DNA of 64,000 nucleotides from assembly GCA_963697345.1 (NCBI GenBank), contig CAVONS010000018.1, positions 1 through 64,000 on the forward strand, in the 5' to 3' direction. Positions 44,053-53,697 of this stretch are shown here, in pieces (the stretch's first letter is position 1; each line of letters starts with the position of its first letter). The DNA is from Prado023 sp963697345 (lineage in GTDB: Bacteria > Actinomycetota > Actinomycetes > S36-B12 > CAIYMF01). The notes under the pieces are model-generated. The model saw only the letters and a program-made list of their open reading frames with translations, did no database searches and had not been told where the DNA came from. A program made the translations under genes and the position numbers.

Positions 44053-44349
44053 CTAGCCCAGGATCATCGCGACCCAGGGCGCGAGGGAGATCAATCCGGT
44101 GGTCAGGTAGATCCAGATCAGACGGCGGCGATGCGGTGGATGGGCGTTCCAGCGCATGGCGAAGCACAGGGGGAGCAGTGCCAACCATGCGAGCGCGGGG
44201 AAGAGGATGAGGATCAGGAACGGCGCCGAGTACATGATCGCCAGGAGGTAGAAGCCGGGGCGGTACTCGTCGTCACCAGATGCCTCATCGGGCCACGCGT
44301 AGTCCTGCGATTCCCGCGTCGACGGTTTCTCGTCCGGCCCAGTGCTCAC
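44053..44349 (-). CDS. Small membrane protein, function unknown
   Basis: A 98-residue protein with an acidic N-terminus and three hydrophobic stretches (GFYLLAIMYSAPFLILILFP, ALAWLALLPLCFAMRW, LIWIYLTTGLISLAPWVAMI). The GTG start lies eight bases after a TAGCGT box (minus strand), the leaderless pattern. No family is recognised. Divergent from the ABC-F gene. Confidence 0.6.
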   Translation of the reverse strand: MSTGPDEKPSTRESQDYAWPDEASGDDEYRPGFYLLAIMYSAPFLILILFPALAWLALLPLCFAMRWNAHPPHRRRLIWIYLTTGLISLAPWVAMILG

Positions 44350-44485
44350 ATCACAGCACGCTACCCTGACCGGCCGTCATGGACGGGCTGGAGGCCGGCC
44401 GCCTGCCCGACTGCGGTCCGACCTCGTGACCCTCGGCGCCGGGTCTCCGGTCGACTCGTCGTCCACCAGCGGGGCCACTCGACGT

Positions 44486-44491
44486 TAGCCT
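44486..44491 (+). promoter_or_regulatory. -10 element (TAGCCT) of the leaderless ABC-F transcript
   Basis: TAGCCT fits TANNNT and lies eight bases before the ATG at 44500, one more than the common spacing. Confidence 0.45.
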
Positions 44492-44499
44492 TGGGCCCC

Positions 44500-46587
<2,088 letters not shown>

Positions 46588-46611
46588 CGGCCCTCGTGCT
46601 TCACTTCGGCG

Positions 46612-46660
46612 TTGGTGCTTCCGGTGGGACGGGAGCAGCGACCGCAAACGGAAGCACCAA
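46612..46660. terminator. Bidirectional hairpin between ABC-F and marR
   Basis: TTGGTGCTTCCG (46612-46623) is a perfect reverse complement of 46649-46660, with a 25-base loop. The genes converge here, so it can stop transcription from both sides. Confidence 0.6.
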
Positions 46661-46681
46661 GCGCGGTAGGGCGGGCGCGCG

Positions 46682-47218
46682 TCAGGGCGTCGGGGACTCG
46701 AAGTGGAGCAGCAGGTGGCGCAGGCTGGCTGCCAGGTCGGTCTGGTCCGACGCTGTGAGCACCGCGAGCAGGGCGCGCTCCTCGGTGAGCAGGTCGCTGA
46801 AGGCGGCGTCGACCAGCTGCCGGCCCTCGTCGGTGAGGGCCACCCACGTCCCACGCCGATCGTCGGCGACGGGCTCACGAAGCACGAGTCCCCGTTCCTC
46901 GAGGCGGTCGATCCGGTTGGTCATGGTGCCGCTGGTCACCAGGGTCTCGGACAGCAGCTGGCCGGGGGTCAGCCGGTACGGCGCACCCGTCCGCCGCAGG
47001 GCGACGAGCACATCGAACTCCCAGACCGCGAGGTCGTGGGTGGCGAAGGCACGCTCCCGGGCACGGTCCAGCCGTCGCGCGAGCCTGCTGACGCGTGAGA
47101 GCACGGCCAGCGGGGCGAGGTCGAGGTCGGGGCGTTCCCGGTGCCAGGCAGCGATGACCTGGTCCACGTCGTCGCCCACGCCGCTCGGCTTCGCCGCGCC
47201 CCCCGGGGCCGGCGTCAC
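46682..47218 (-). CDS. MarR family transcriptional regulator
   Basis: A 178-residue winged-helix regulator. MarR pattern: FDVLVALRRTGAPYRLTPGQ, TSGTMTNRIDRLEERGLV with the recognition helix, and REPVADDRRGTWVALTDEGR with the wing. The GTG overlaps the tetR stop (GTGA), so the two regulators are co-translated. The ligand is unknown. Confidence 0.88.
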   Translation of the reverse strand: MTPAPGGAAKPSGVGDDVDQVIAAWHRERPDLDLAPLAVLSRVSRLARRLDRARERAFATHDLAVWEFDVLVALRRTGAPYRLTPGQLLSETLVTSGTMTNRIDRLEERGLVLREPVADDRRGTWVALTDEGRQLVDAAFSDLLTEERALLAVLTASDQTDLAASLRHLLLHFESPTP

Positions 47219-47859
47219 GGGTGCTCCCGGGTGACGAGGCCCGGATCCGTCTCGAGCCCGGAGACGCCGTTCCACGCCATGTTCACGACCTGCGTGATGA
47301 CCTCCTCCTTGGAGGGCTCACGGACCTCGGCCCACCACTCCCCGGTCAGCGCCACCATGCCGACGAGCATGTGGGCGTACATGGGCGCCAGCTCGACCGG
47401 GTAGTCGTAGCGGGTGCACACCACGACCAGCCGGTCGGTGAGGTGGTCAGCGACCTCGCGGATCACGGTGCCGAACGTGCCGCCGCGCTGGTCACCGCGC
47501 GGGTGTGGCCGCAGCAGGACCCGGAAGCCATCGGTATGGGTGTCGATGTAGTCGAACAGCGCGGTGGCGGCCTGCTCGAGCAGGACTCGCGGACGGTCGG
47601 AGGTCAGCGACTCGGTCATCATCGACATCAGGAGGGTCATCTCGCGGTCCACGACGATCGCGTAGAGGCTCTCCTTGTCACCGAAGTGCTCGTACACGAC
47701 AGGCTTGGAGATGGTGGCTGCGGCGGCGATCTCCTCGATGCTGGCACCGTCGAACCCGCGCTCGGCGAAGATCGCCCGGCTGACCTCGATCAGCTGGGCG
47801 CGGCGCTCCAATGCGCTCATCCGAACCCGAGCCTTGGTGGGCTGTGTGCTGGCGGCCAT
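47215..47859 (-). CDS. TetR/AcrR family transcriptional regulator
   Basis: A 214-residue repressor. HTH: RRAQLIEVSRAIFAERGFDG, ASIEEIAAAATISKPVVYEH and FGDKESLYAIVVDREM. The C-terminal domain (YDYPVELAPMYAHMLVGMVA, ...GEWW) resembles TetR_C members that sense lipids or aromatic compounds. It is the first gene of the tetR-marR pair and divergent from tRNA-Gln; no regulated partner is adjacent. Confidence 0.85.
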   Translation of the reverse strand: MAASTQPTKARVRMSALERRAQLIEVSRAIFAERGFDGASIEEIAAAATISKPVVYEHFGDKESLYAIVVDREMTLLMSMMTESLTSDRPRVLLEQAATALFDYIDTHTDGFRVLLRPHPRGDQRGGTFGTVIREVADHLTDRLVVVCTRYDYPVELAPMYAHMLVGMVALTGEWWAEVREPSKEEVITQVVNMAWNGVSGLETDPGLVTREHP

Positions 47860-47907
47860 GGCCCATTGTCACCCGAGGACGGTCGCGTAGGCTTGCGCCA
47901 CCGCCGA

Positions 47908-47981
47908 TCCCGGTTCGTCCAACGGCAGGACAGGTGCCTTTGGAGCACTCAATGGGGGTTCGAGTCCCTCACCGGGAGCCA
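47908..47981 (+). tRNA. tRNA-Gln (anticodon TTG)
   Basis: Acceptor TCCCGGT/ACCGGGA, D arm GTCC/GGAC, anticodon stem GGTGC/GCACT with loop CTTTGGA (anticodon TTG), T arm GGGGG/CCCTC with TTCGAGT, discriminator G, and CCA encoded at 47979-47981. tRNA-Gln just before glmU is a common actinobacterial order. Confidence 0.92.
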
Positions 47982-48032
47982 TGTGGCCGAGCTCACCCGA
48001 GCCGGCCTGAGACCTCTCGCGAAGGGCCCGCC

Positions 48033-49520
48033 GTGACCGACTCCGCCCGCCCCGTCAGCGCTGTCATCATCCTCGCCGCAGGTGAGGGCAAGAGGATGAA
48101 GTCGGCGACGCCCAAGGTCCTGCACGAGATCGGTGGGCGCACCCTGGTCGGCCACGCCGTCGCGGCCGCCGATGTCCTGGCCGCGCAGAGACTCGTGGCG
48201 GTCATCGGGCACGGGCGCGACGCCGTGGCCGCGCACCTGGCGCAGGTCGCCCCGCACGTGCGCACGGCCGTCCAGGACGAGCAGCTGGGCACGGGCCACG
48301 CCGTCCAGTGCGCGCTCGACGAGGCCGGCGATGTCACCGGCGGCACGGTCGTGGTGACCTACGGTGACGTGCCCCTGCTGACCGGCGCGACCTTGGCCGA
48401 GCTGGTCGCCCAGCACGAGGCGCACGGCAACGCGGTGACCGTCCTGACCGCCAAGGTCGGCGATCCCACCGGCTACGGACGCGTCGTGCGCGCGGGGGAC
48501 GGCTCCGTCGCGGCGATCGTCGAGCATCGGGACGCCACGGCCGACCAGCGCGCGATCAGCGAGATCAACTCCGGGATCTACGCGTTCGACGGACAGGTCC
48601 TCGTCGATGCCCTGGCCCAGCTGCGCCCCGACAACGACCAGGGCGAGCTGTACCTCACCGACGCCCTCGCACTGGCCCGGGCGGCCGGGGGTCGCGTCGC
48701 GGCGCTGGTCACCGACGACGTCTGGCAGACCGAGGGTGTCAACGACCGCGTCCAGTTGGCCGCCCTGCGCCGCGAGCTCAACCGTCGCGTGGTCGAGGGC
48801 TGGATGCGCGCCGGCGTCACGGTGGTCGACCCCGCGACCACGTGGGTGGACGTCACCGTCGAGATCGGGACCGACGCCACCCTCGAGCCGGGGACGCTGC
48901 TGCGTGGGACCACCAGCATCTCGGCCGACGCCCTCGTGGGACCGGACACCCTCCTGGTCGACTGCGTGGTGGGGCAGGGGGCGCGCGTTGTCCGGACGCA
49001 TGCGGATTCGGCGTGCATCGGGGCGGGCGCCCAGGTCGGACCGTTCACGTACCTGCGCCCCGGAACGGCCCTGGGGGAACGATCCAAGGCGGGCGCGTAC
49101 GTGGAGATCAAGAACTCCGAGGTGGGGGCGGGCTCGAAGGTGCCGCACCTGTCCTACGTCGGTGATGCGACGATCGGCGAGGGGTCGAACATCGGTGCGG
49201 CCACGGTCTTCGTCAACTACGACGGCGTGGCCAAGCACGCCACCGTCGTCGGGGACCAGGTGCGCATCGGGTCGGACTCGATGCTCGTCGCACCTGTCAC
49301 GATCGGCGACGGCGCCTACACGGCCGCCGGTTCGGTGATCACCGAGGACCTGCCACCCGGGTCCCTGGGGGTGGGCCGGGCCAGGCAGCGCACGATCCCG
49401 GACTGGGTGCTCACCCGCCGGGCAGGCACGGCATCGGCACGGGCGGCCAGTGCCGCGCAGCAGACGGGTCCGGTCACTGACGGCGCCTCCCCGCGGCCCG
49501 ACTCCGGCGATCGGGAGTAG
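48033..49520 (+). CDS. glmU: Bifunctional GlmU (GlcN-1-P acetyltransferase / GlcNAc-1-P uridylyltransferase)
   Basis: Makes UDP-GlcNAc, the peptidoglycan precursor. The 495-residue protein has the pyrophosphorylase loop LAAGEGKRMKSATPKVLHEI, the uridine-binding DEQLGTGHAVQC, and a C-terminal left-handed beta-helix with hexapeptide repeats including GERSKAGAYVEIKNSEVGAG and NIGAATVFVNYDG. GAAGGG precedes the GTG. It supplies the same sugar that the nag genes break down. Confidence 0.95.
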   Translation: MTDSARPVSAVIILAAGEGKRMKSATPKVLHEIGGRTLVGHAVAAADVLAAQRLVAVIGHGRDAVAAHLAQVAPHVRTAVQDEQLGTGHAVQCALDEAGDVTGGTVVVTYGDVPLLTGATLAELVAQHEAHGNAVTVLTAKVGDPTGYGRVVRAGDGSVAAIVEHRDATADQRAISEINSGIYAFDGQVLVDALAQLRPDNDQGELYLTDALALARAAGGRVAALVTDDVWQTEGVNDRVQLAALRRELNRRVVEGWMRAGVTVVDPATTWVDVTVEIGTDATLEPGTLLRGTTSISADALVGPDTLLVDCVVGQGARVVRTHADSACIGAGAQVGPFTYLRPGTALGERSKAGAYVEIKNSEVGAGSKVPHLSYVGDATIGEGSNIGAATVFVNYDGVAKHATVVGDQVRIGSDSMLVAPVTIGDGAYTAAGSVITEDLPPGSLGVGRARQRTIPDWVLTRRAGTASARAASAAQQTGPVTDGASPRPDSGDRE

Positions 49521-49524
49521 CGGC

Positions 49525-50178
49525 GTGCTCGCATTCCACTTCGGGGTCATGGGCTCGGGGAAGTCCGCGTTCGCGCTCATGACCGCCTACGAGAAGGACC
49601 GGCCGGATGCGGTCTCGCACCCCAACCGCGCGGTGCTGGCCACCACGATGGACCGTTCCACCGACACCGTCACCTCACGCACCGGAATGGCGGCCCAGGC
49701 GATCCAGCTGACGCCCGGCTCAGTCCGGCCCGACATGTTCGATGGTGCTGACACGGTGGTGATCGACGAGGCCCAGTTCCTCACGGCCGACGACGTGGAC
49801 GTGCTCGCGGGGATGTCCGCGGCCGGCACCGAGGTCATCTGCTTCGGCCTGCGGACCGACTTCTCCTCCGCCCTGTTCGAGGGCGCCCGGCGCCTGCTGG
49901 AACTCGCCGACAAGGTCGCCCCGATGGCGATCGAGCCGCGATGCGCGGCGTGCGAACGGCCGGCGGTGATCAATGCCAGGTTCGTCGATGGTCACCTGAC
50001 GGCGACCGGCGACACCGTGGTGATCGCCGATGTCGCCCGTACGGGCTCAGCACCGGCCCAGGTCACCTATGACCCCATGTGCTACCGCTGCTGGCGGGTC
50101 CGGTTGCGGGCCGCGTCGGGCAACAACGGGGCCGGTGTCCCATCCGGGTCCGCCATCGGCAACGATGGGCCCCGTTGA
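49525..50178 (+). CDS. tdk: Thymidine kinase (type II)
   Basis: A 217-residue kinase that salvages thymidine. Walker A is GVMGSGKS, Walker B is VVIDEAQFL, and the lid/lasso region with zinc ligands is CAACERPAVINARF and CYRCWRVRL. The TTFGLRTDF-type block reads VICFGLRTDFSSALFEGARRL. The GTG start is four bases after glmU. Most copies of this synteny lack tdk, so it is a minor local variation. Confidence 0.88.
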   Translation: MLAFHFGVMGSGKSAFALMTAYEKDRPDAVSHPNRAVLATTMDRSTDTVTSRTGMAAQAIQLTPGSVRPDMFDGADTVVIDEAQFLTADDVDVLAGMSAAGTEVICFGLRTDFSSALFEGARRLLELADKVAPMAIEPRCAACERPAVINARFVDGHLTATGDTVVIADVARTGSAPAQVTYDPMCYRCWRVRLRAASGNNGAGVPSGSAIGNDGPR

Positions 50179-50200
50179 TCGTCCCCCAGGAGGACCCCGC

Positions 50201-51190
50201 ATGGCCGGCATGACCCACAAGCCCAAGAAGCACCTGATGCTCTTCAGCGGGCGGAGCCACCCGGCGCTGGCTGACGCGGTCGCCGCGGAGCTCCAGATCT
50301 CCCTGACCCCGACCACGGCCTATGACTTCGCCAACGGCGAGATCTTCATCCGCTTCCAGGAATCCGTGCGCGGCGCCGACGCGTTCGTCCTCCAGGCCCA
50401 CACAGCGCCGATCAACAAGTGGATCATGGAGCAGATGATCATGGTCGACGCGCTCAAGCGCGCCTCGGCCAAGAGGATCACCGTGGTGGTGCCCTTCTAC
50501 GGCTACGCGCGCCAGGACAAGAAGCACCGGGGGCGCGAGCCGATCAGCGCCCGCCTGCTGGCCGACCTGTTCAAGACGGCCGGGGCCGACCGATTGATCT
50601 CCGTGGACCTGCACACGGCACAGATCCAGGGCTTCTTCGATGGCCCCGTGGACCACCTGTTCGCGCTCCCGCTGCTGGCTGACTACATCAAGGACAAGCT
50701 CGAGGGTCAGCCGATCACGGTCGTGTCCCCGGACGCCGGTCGTGTGCGGGTCGCTGAGCGCTGGACCGACGTCCTGGGCGCTCCGCTGGCGATCATCCAC
50801 AAGCGCCGCGACCCGGACGTGCCCAACCAGGTGCGCGTGCTCGAGGTGGTCGGCGAGGTGGAGGGCCGCACGTGTGTGGTCGTCGACGACATGATCGACA
50901 CCGGCGGGACCATCGTGAAGGCGGCCGAGACCCTGCTCGAGCAGGGGGCCAGGGACGTGGTGGTCGCGGCCACGCACGGGATCCTGTCCGATCCCGCTGC
51001 GCAGCGGCTGGCCGACTCGCCCATCTCCGAGGTCGTGGTCACCGACACGCTGCCGATCACGGCCCAGATCGACAAGCTCACCGTCCTGTCGATCGCCCCC
51101 CTGCTGGCGACCGCCATCAAGGAGGTGTTCACCGACGGATCGGTGACCCGCCTGTTCGATCCGACGCCGAACGGCGATCCGGCGCACTGA
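50201..51190 (+). CDS. prs: Ribose-phosphate pyrophosphokinase Prs
   Basis: Makes PRPP from ribose-5-phosphate and ATP. The 329-residue protein has FANGEIFIRFQESVRG, the flexible-loop region YARQDKKHRGREPISA, SVDLHTAQIQGFFDGPVDHL, and the PRPP loop VVVDDMIDTGGTIVKAAE. CAGGAGG precedes the ATG. Order glmU-tdk-prs-rplY fits nucleotide and cell-wall supply. Confidence 0.94.
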   Translation: MAGMTHKPKKHLMLFSGRSHPALADAVAAELQISLTPTTAYDFANGEIFIRFQESVRGADAFVLQAHTAPINKWIMEQMIMVDALKRASAKRITVVVPFYGYARQDKKHRGREPISARLLADLFKTAGADRLISVDLHTAQIQGFFDGPVDHLFALPLLADYIKDKLEGQPITVVSPDAGRVRVAERWTDVLGAPLAIIHKRRDPDVPNQVRVLEVVGEVEGRTCVVVDDMIDTGGTIVKAAETLLEQGARDVVVAATHGILSDPAAQRLADSPISEVVVTDTLPITAQIDKLTVLSIAPLLATAIKEVFTDGSVTRLFDPTPNGDPAH

Positions 51191-51258
51191 ACCAGCAGGT
51201 GGGTGGCCCAGCGGGGGAGGGCATGGTCGGGCAGCTCTGGGCGGCCCCCTCAGCGCGT

Positions 51259-51288
51259 TTGTTTCCACTGTCCCGGCGGCGGTAGACT
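51259..51288 (+). promoter_or_regulatory. Promoter of the rplY-pth unit
   Basis: TTGTTT (51259-51264), 18 bases, TAGACT (51283-51288). The start of transcription would leave a leader of about 115 bases before rplY. Confidence 0.5.
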
Positions 51289-51346
51289 CTGCGACATTCC
51301 TCGGCGAGGGTGCCCCGCTGCTTCAGCACGTTGCGGAACCGTGATC

Positions 51347-51394
51347 GACGTGGTGGTGGGTCCCCCTCCAGCCGAAGGACCCATGCCCCACGTC
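51347..51394 (+). promoter_or_regulatory. Nested hairpin in the rplY leader
   Basis: An outer stem GACGTGG (51347-51353) with CCACGTC (51388-51394) encloses GGGTCC (51358-51363) with GGACCC (51377-51382). It ends two bases before the GAGGAG ribosome site of rplY. The arrangement would suit feedback by the ribosomal protein, but that is inference. Confidence 0.45.
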
Positions 51395-51409
51395 TGAGGA
51401 GTTCGTGTC

Positions 51410-52003
51410 ATGTCTGGCACCCAGGTCAACATTTCCGCCGTCAAGCGCAGCGATTTCGGCAAGGGCGCTGCCCGTCGCCTTCGGCGCACAGGGATGGTCC
51501 CGGCCGTGATCTACGGTCACGGAACCGATCCGGTGCACGTGGCCCTCGACGGCCACGACCTGGCCATCGCCCTGCGCCAGCCGCGCGTGGTCTTCGACCT
51601 CGAACTCGATGGAACCGAGTACGTGTGCGCCCCCCGCGACGTCCAGCGCGACGTGGTCCGCCAGATCCTCGAGCACGTCGACCTGGTCGTGATCGACAAG
51701 GCTGAGGCCAGGGCCCGCGCCGCCGCCGCCCAGGCGATCGCCAACGCGACCGTCGCCGCTGAGGAGGCCGGGGTCGATGTCGGCTCGGCCGTGGAGGCCA
51801 TCGAGGCCGCCATCGCCGCCGGTGAGGACCCGGAGGCTGCTGCGGCGGCCGCGATCGAGTCGGCCGTCGAGGCCCAGCACGCCCTTGAGGACGCCCAGGC
51901 CGCGACGGCCGAGGCAGAGGCAGAGGCAGAAGCGGCAGAGGCAGGCGAGGGGGCCATCGGTGCGACTGCCGACAGCGCTGACGCGGCTGACGAAGAGGCC
52001 TGA
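51410..52003 (+). CDS. rplY: 50S ribosomal protein L25 / general stress protein Ctc
   Basis: Binds 5S rRNA. Residues 1-95 are the normal L25 domain (KRSDFGKGAARRLRRTGMVPAVIYG, with HVALDGHDLAIAL). The remaining hundred residues, which in Ctc proteins form the TL5 beta domain, are here an alanine- and glutamate-rich helix (AAAAQAIANATVAAEEAGV, ...AEAEAEAEAAEAGEG). The domain start (QILEHVDLVVIDK) is retained. It may still bind 5S rRNA but lacks the usual second domain fold. Confidence 0.88.
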   Translation: MSGTQVNISAVKRSDFGKGAARRLRRTGMVPAVIYGHGTDPVHVALDGHDLAIALRQPRVVFDLELDGTEYVCAPRDVQRDVVRQILEHVDLVVIDKAEARARAAAAQAIANATVAAEEAGVDVGSAVEAIEAAIAAGEDPEAAAAAAIESAVEAQHALEDAQAATAEAEAEAEAAEAGEGAIGATADSADAADEEA

Positions 52004-52010
52004 TCCGGAC

Positions 52011-52601
52011 TTGTCCGACGCGCCCTGGTTGGTGGTCGGGCTGGGCAACCCCGGCTCGCGGTACGCCGACACACGGCACAACGTCGGTGCGATGGCGGTC
52101 GAGGCGCTGACGGGATCCCTGCAGGGGACGCTGTCGACGCATCGCCGCTGTCGCGCTGAGGCCTACGAGGGTCGGTTCGGGCCGCTGGGCCACGGTGCGA
52201 CGCGGGTGATCACGGCGCGCTCACGAGGGTTCATGAACGAGTCCGGCGGGCCCGTCGCCTGCCTGATGGACTTCTACAAGGTGCCGTTGGAGCAGGTCGT
52301 GGTGCTCCACGATGAGCTCGACCTCCCGCTGGGTGGGTTGCGCCTGAAGCTCGGTGGCGGGGACAACGGGCACAACGGGCTGCGCTCGATGCGCCGGTCA
52401 CTGGGCAGTGGCGACTTCTTCCGAGTGCGGCTGGGCATCGGTCGTCCGCCCGGTCGGCAGGACCCCGCGGAGTTTGTGCTGCGACCCTTCGCGACCTCTG
52501 AGCTGACCGAGGTCGACCTGCTGCTCGCCGACGCCGTGGACGCCGTGGAGGCTCTGGTGCGCCAGGGCCTCGACGAGGCGCAGAACCGCTTCAACCGCTG
52601 A
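52011..52601 (+). CDS. pth: Peptidyl-tRNA hydrolase Pth
   Basis: Frees tRNA from stalled peptidyl-tRNA. The 196-residue protein has VVGLGNPGSRYADTRHNVG with the catalytic His, RSRGFMNESGGPV with the conserved Asn, and LHDELDLPLGGLRLKLGGGDNGHNGLRSM. The TTG at 52011 is the only likely start, seven bases after the rplY stop. Confidence 0.93.
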   Translation: MSDAPWLVVGLGNPGSRYADTRHNVGAMAVEALTGSLQGTLSTHRRCRAEAYEGRFGPLGHGATRVITARSRGFMNESGGPVACLMDFYKVPLEQVVVLHDELDLPLGGLRLKLGGGDNGHNGLRSMRRSLGSGDFFRVRLGIGRPPGRQDPAEFVLRPFATSELTEVDLLLADAVDAVEALVRQGLDEAQNRFNR

Positions 52602-52637
52602 GCCCCACGTCCGCGCCCTCCATGACAGGATTCGCTC

Positions 52638-53426
52638 GTGCCCACTGATGCCGAGTTCGCTGCCGAGATCGCCAAGGAAGCCGGGCGTGCCCTGCTGGAG
52701 CTGCGTGCCGGCTTCGGCGAAGTGGGCGATGAGACCCGACGCAGGGAGCTCAAGGACGCCGGTGACCGGGTCGCCCAGGGCATCCTGTCCGAGCGGCTGA
52801 CCACGCAGCGCGCAGCGGATGCGGTGCTCTCGGAGGAGGCCGTGGATTCCGACGTCCGACTGTCCGCGGATCGCGTGTGGATCATCGATCCCCTGGACGG
52901 CACGCACGAGTACTCCCAGGGTCGCACCGACTTCGCGGTGCACGTGGCGCTGTGGCAGCGTGCGTCCGGGGAGGGCGGCGGGCTCACGGACGCGGTCGTC
53001 GACGTGCCCGCGCTCGGCGAGGTCTGGCGCACCGATGCGCCTCGGGCGTTACAGCCGCTCCCGGCCAACCGCGCTCTGCGGATCGTGGTGTCCAGGTCGA
53101 GGCCGCCGGCGGGGCTCACGCGGCTGCTCGAGGACGTCTCGGTCGACCTGGCCGATTCCGGCGTCACGTCGCGGGGCATCGAGGCCGCCAACGTGGGGTC
53201 GGTGGGCGCCAAGCTCGGCGAGGTCATGGCCGGGCGCGCCGAGGCCTACCTGCACCCCGGCGGACTCAACGAGTGGGATCTCGCAGCCCCCCAGGCATGC
53301 GCCGTGGCCGCCGGATTCGTCGCCCTCGGCCCGGACCAGCCGTTCAACCAGATGCCCCCCAAGGCCGGCCCGGTCCTGATCTGCCACCCCGCCCTCGTAC
53401 CAGCCTTCACGGCCAACTGGCGCTAA
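52638..53426 (+). CDS. cysQ: 3'(2'),5'-bisphosphate nucleotidase family protein (CysQ-like)
   Basis: A lithium-sensitive phosphatase of the inositol monophosphatase fold, 262 residues, removing the 3'-phosphate of PAP/PAPS in sulfur metabolism, or acting on inositol phosphates. Metal-site motifs are LSEEAVD, WIIDPLDGTHEYSQGRTDFAV (DPxDGT) and NEWDLAAPQACA (WD-x-AA). The GTG start lies six bases after a CAGGAT box, the leaderless spacing. CysQ against IMPase is not settled by sequence alone. Confidence 0.82.
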   Translation: MPTDAEFAAEIAKEAGRALLELRAGFGEVGDETRRRELKDAGDRVAQGILSERLTTQRAADAVLSEEAVDSDVRLSADRVWIIDPLDGTHEYSQGRTDFAVHVALWQRASGEGGGLTDAVVDVPALGEVWRTDAPRALQPLPANRALRIVVSRSRPPAGLTRLLEDVSVDLADSGVTSRGIEAANVGSVGAKLGEVMAGRAEAYLHPGGLNEWDLAAPQACAVAAGFVALGPDQPFNQMPPKAGPVLICHPALVPAFTANWR

Positions 53427-53476
53427 CCCGCCCCCCGCCCCCCGCACCCCCGCCCTCCGCACCCCGCACGCCCGGC

Positions 53477-53651
53477 GATTTGCGGCAGGTTTCGGACGGC
53501 AAGCGCGACCTGATCCAGGATCCCGGCGGGGTTTTGTCCTGAACCCTGCCGCAAATCCCTGGAGGCCACCCCCTGCGCACGTGGTGTGGCGGGGGCGGGT
53601 AGGGGGCGCTTGGCTGGCTGAGGGTGGCTGTTCGCGCGAAACCTGTCGCAA
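53477..53651. repeat. GAAACCTGCCGCAA motif in three copies upstream of mfd
   Basis: The motif occurs reversed at 53480-53493 (TTGCGGCAGGTTTC), as GAACCCTGCCGCAA at 53541-53554, and as GAAACCTGTCGCAA at 53638-53651. The first two form a 13-bp perfect inverted pair (53477-53489 with 53545-53557). They lie in the 271-bp gap before mfd. They may be binding sites or remnants of a small dispersed repeat. Confidence 0.55.
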
Positions 53652-53697
53652 CCGCGGGTTGGGGGGTGGTGGGCGGGGTGGGAGAATGGGGCCGACC

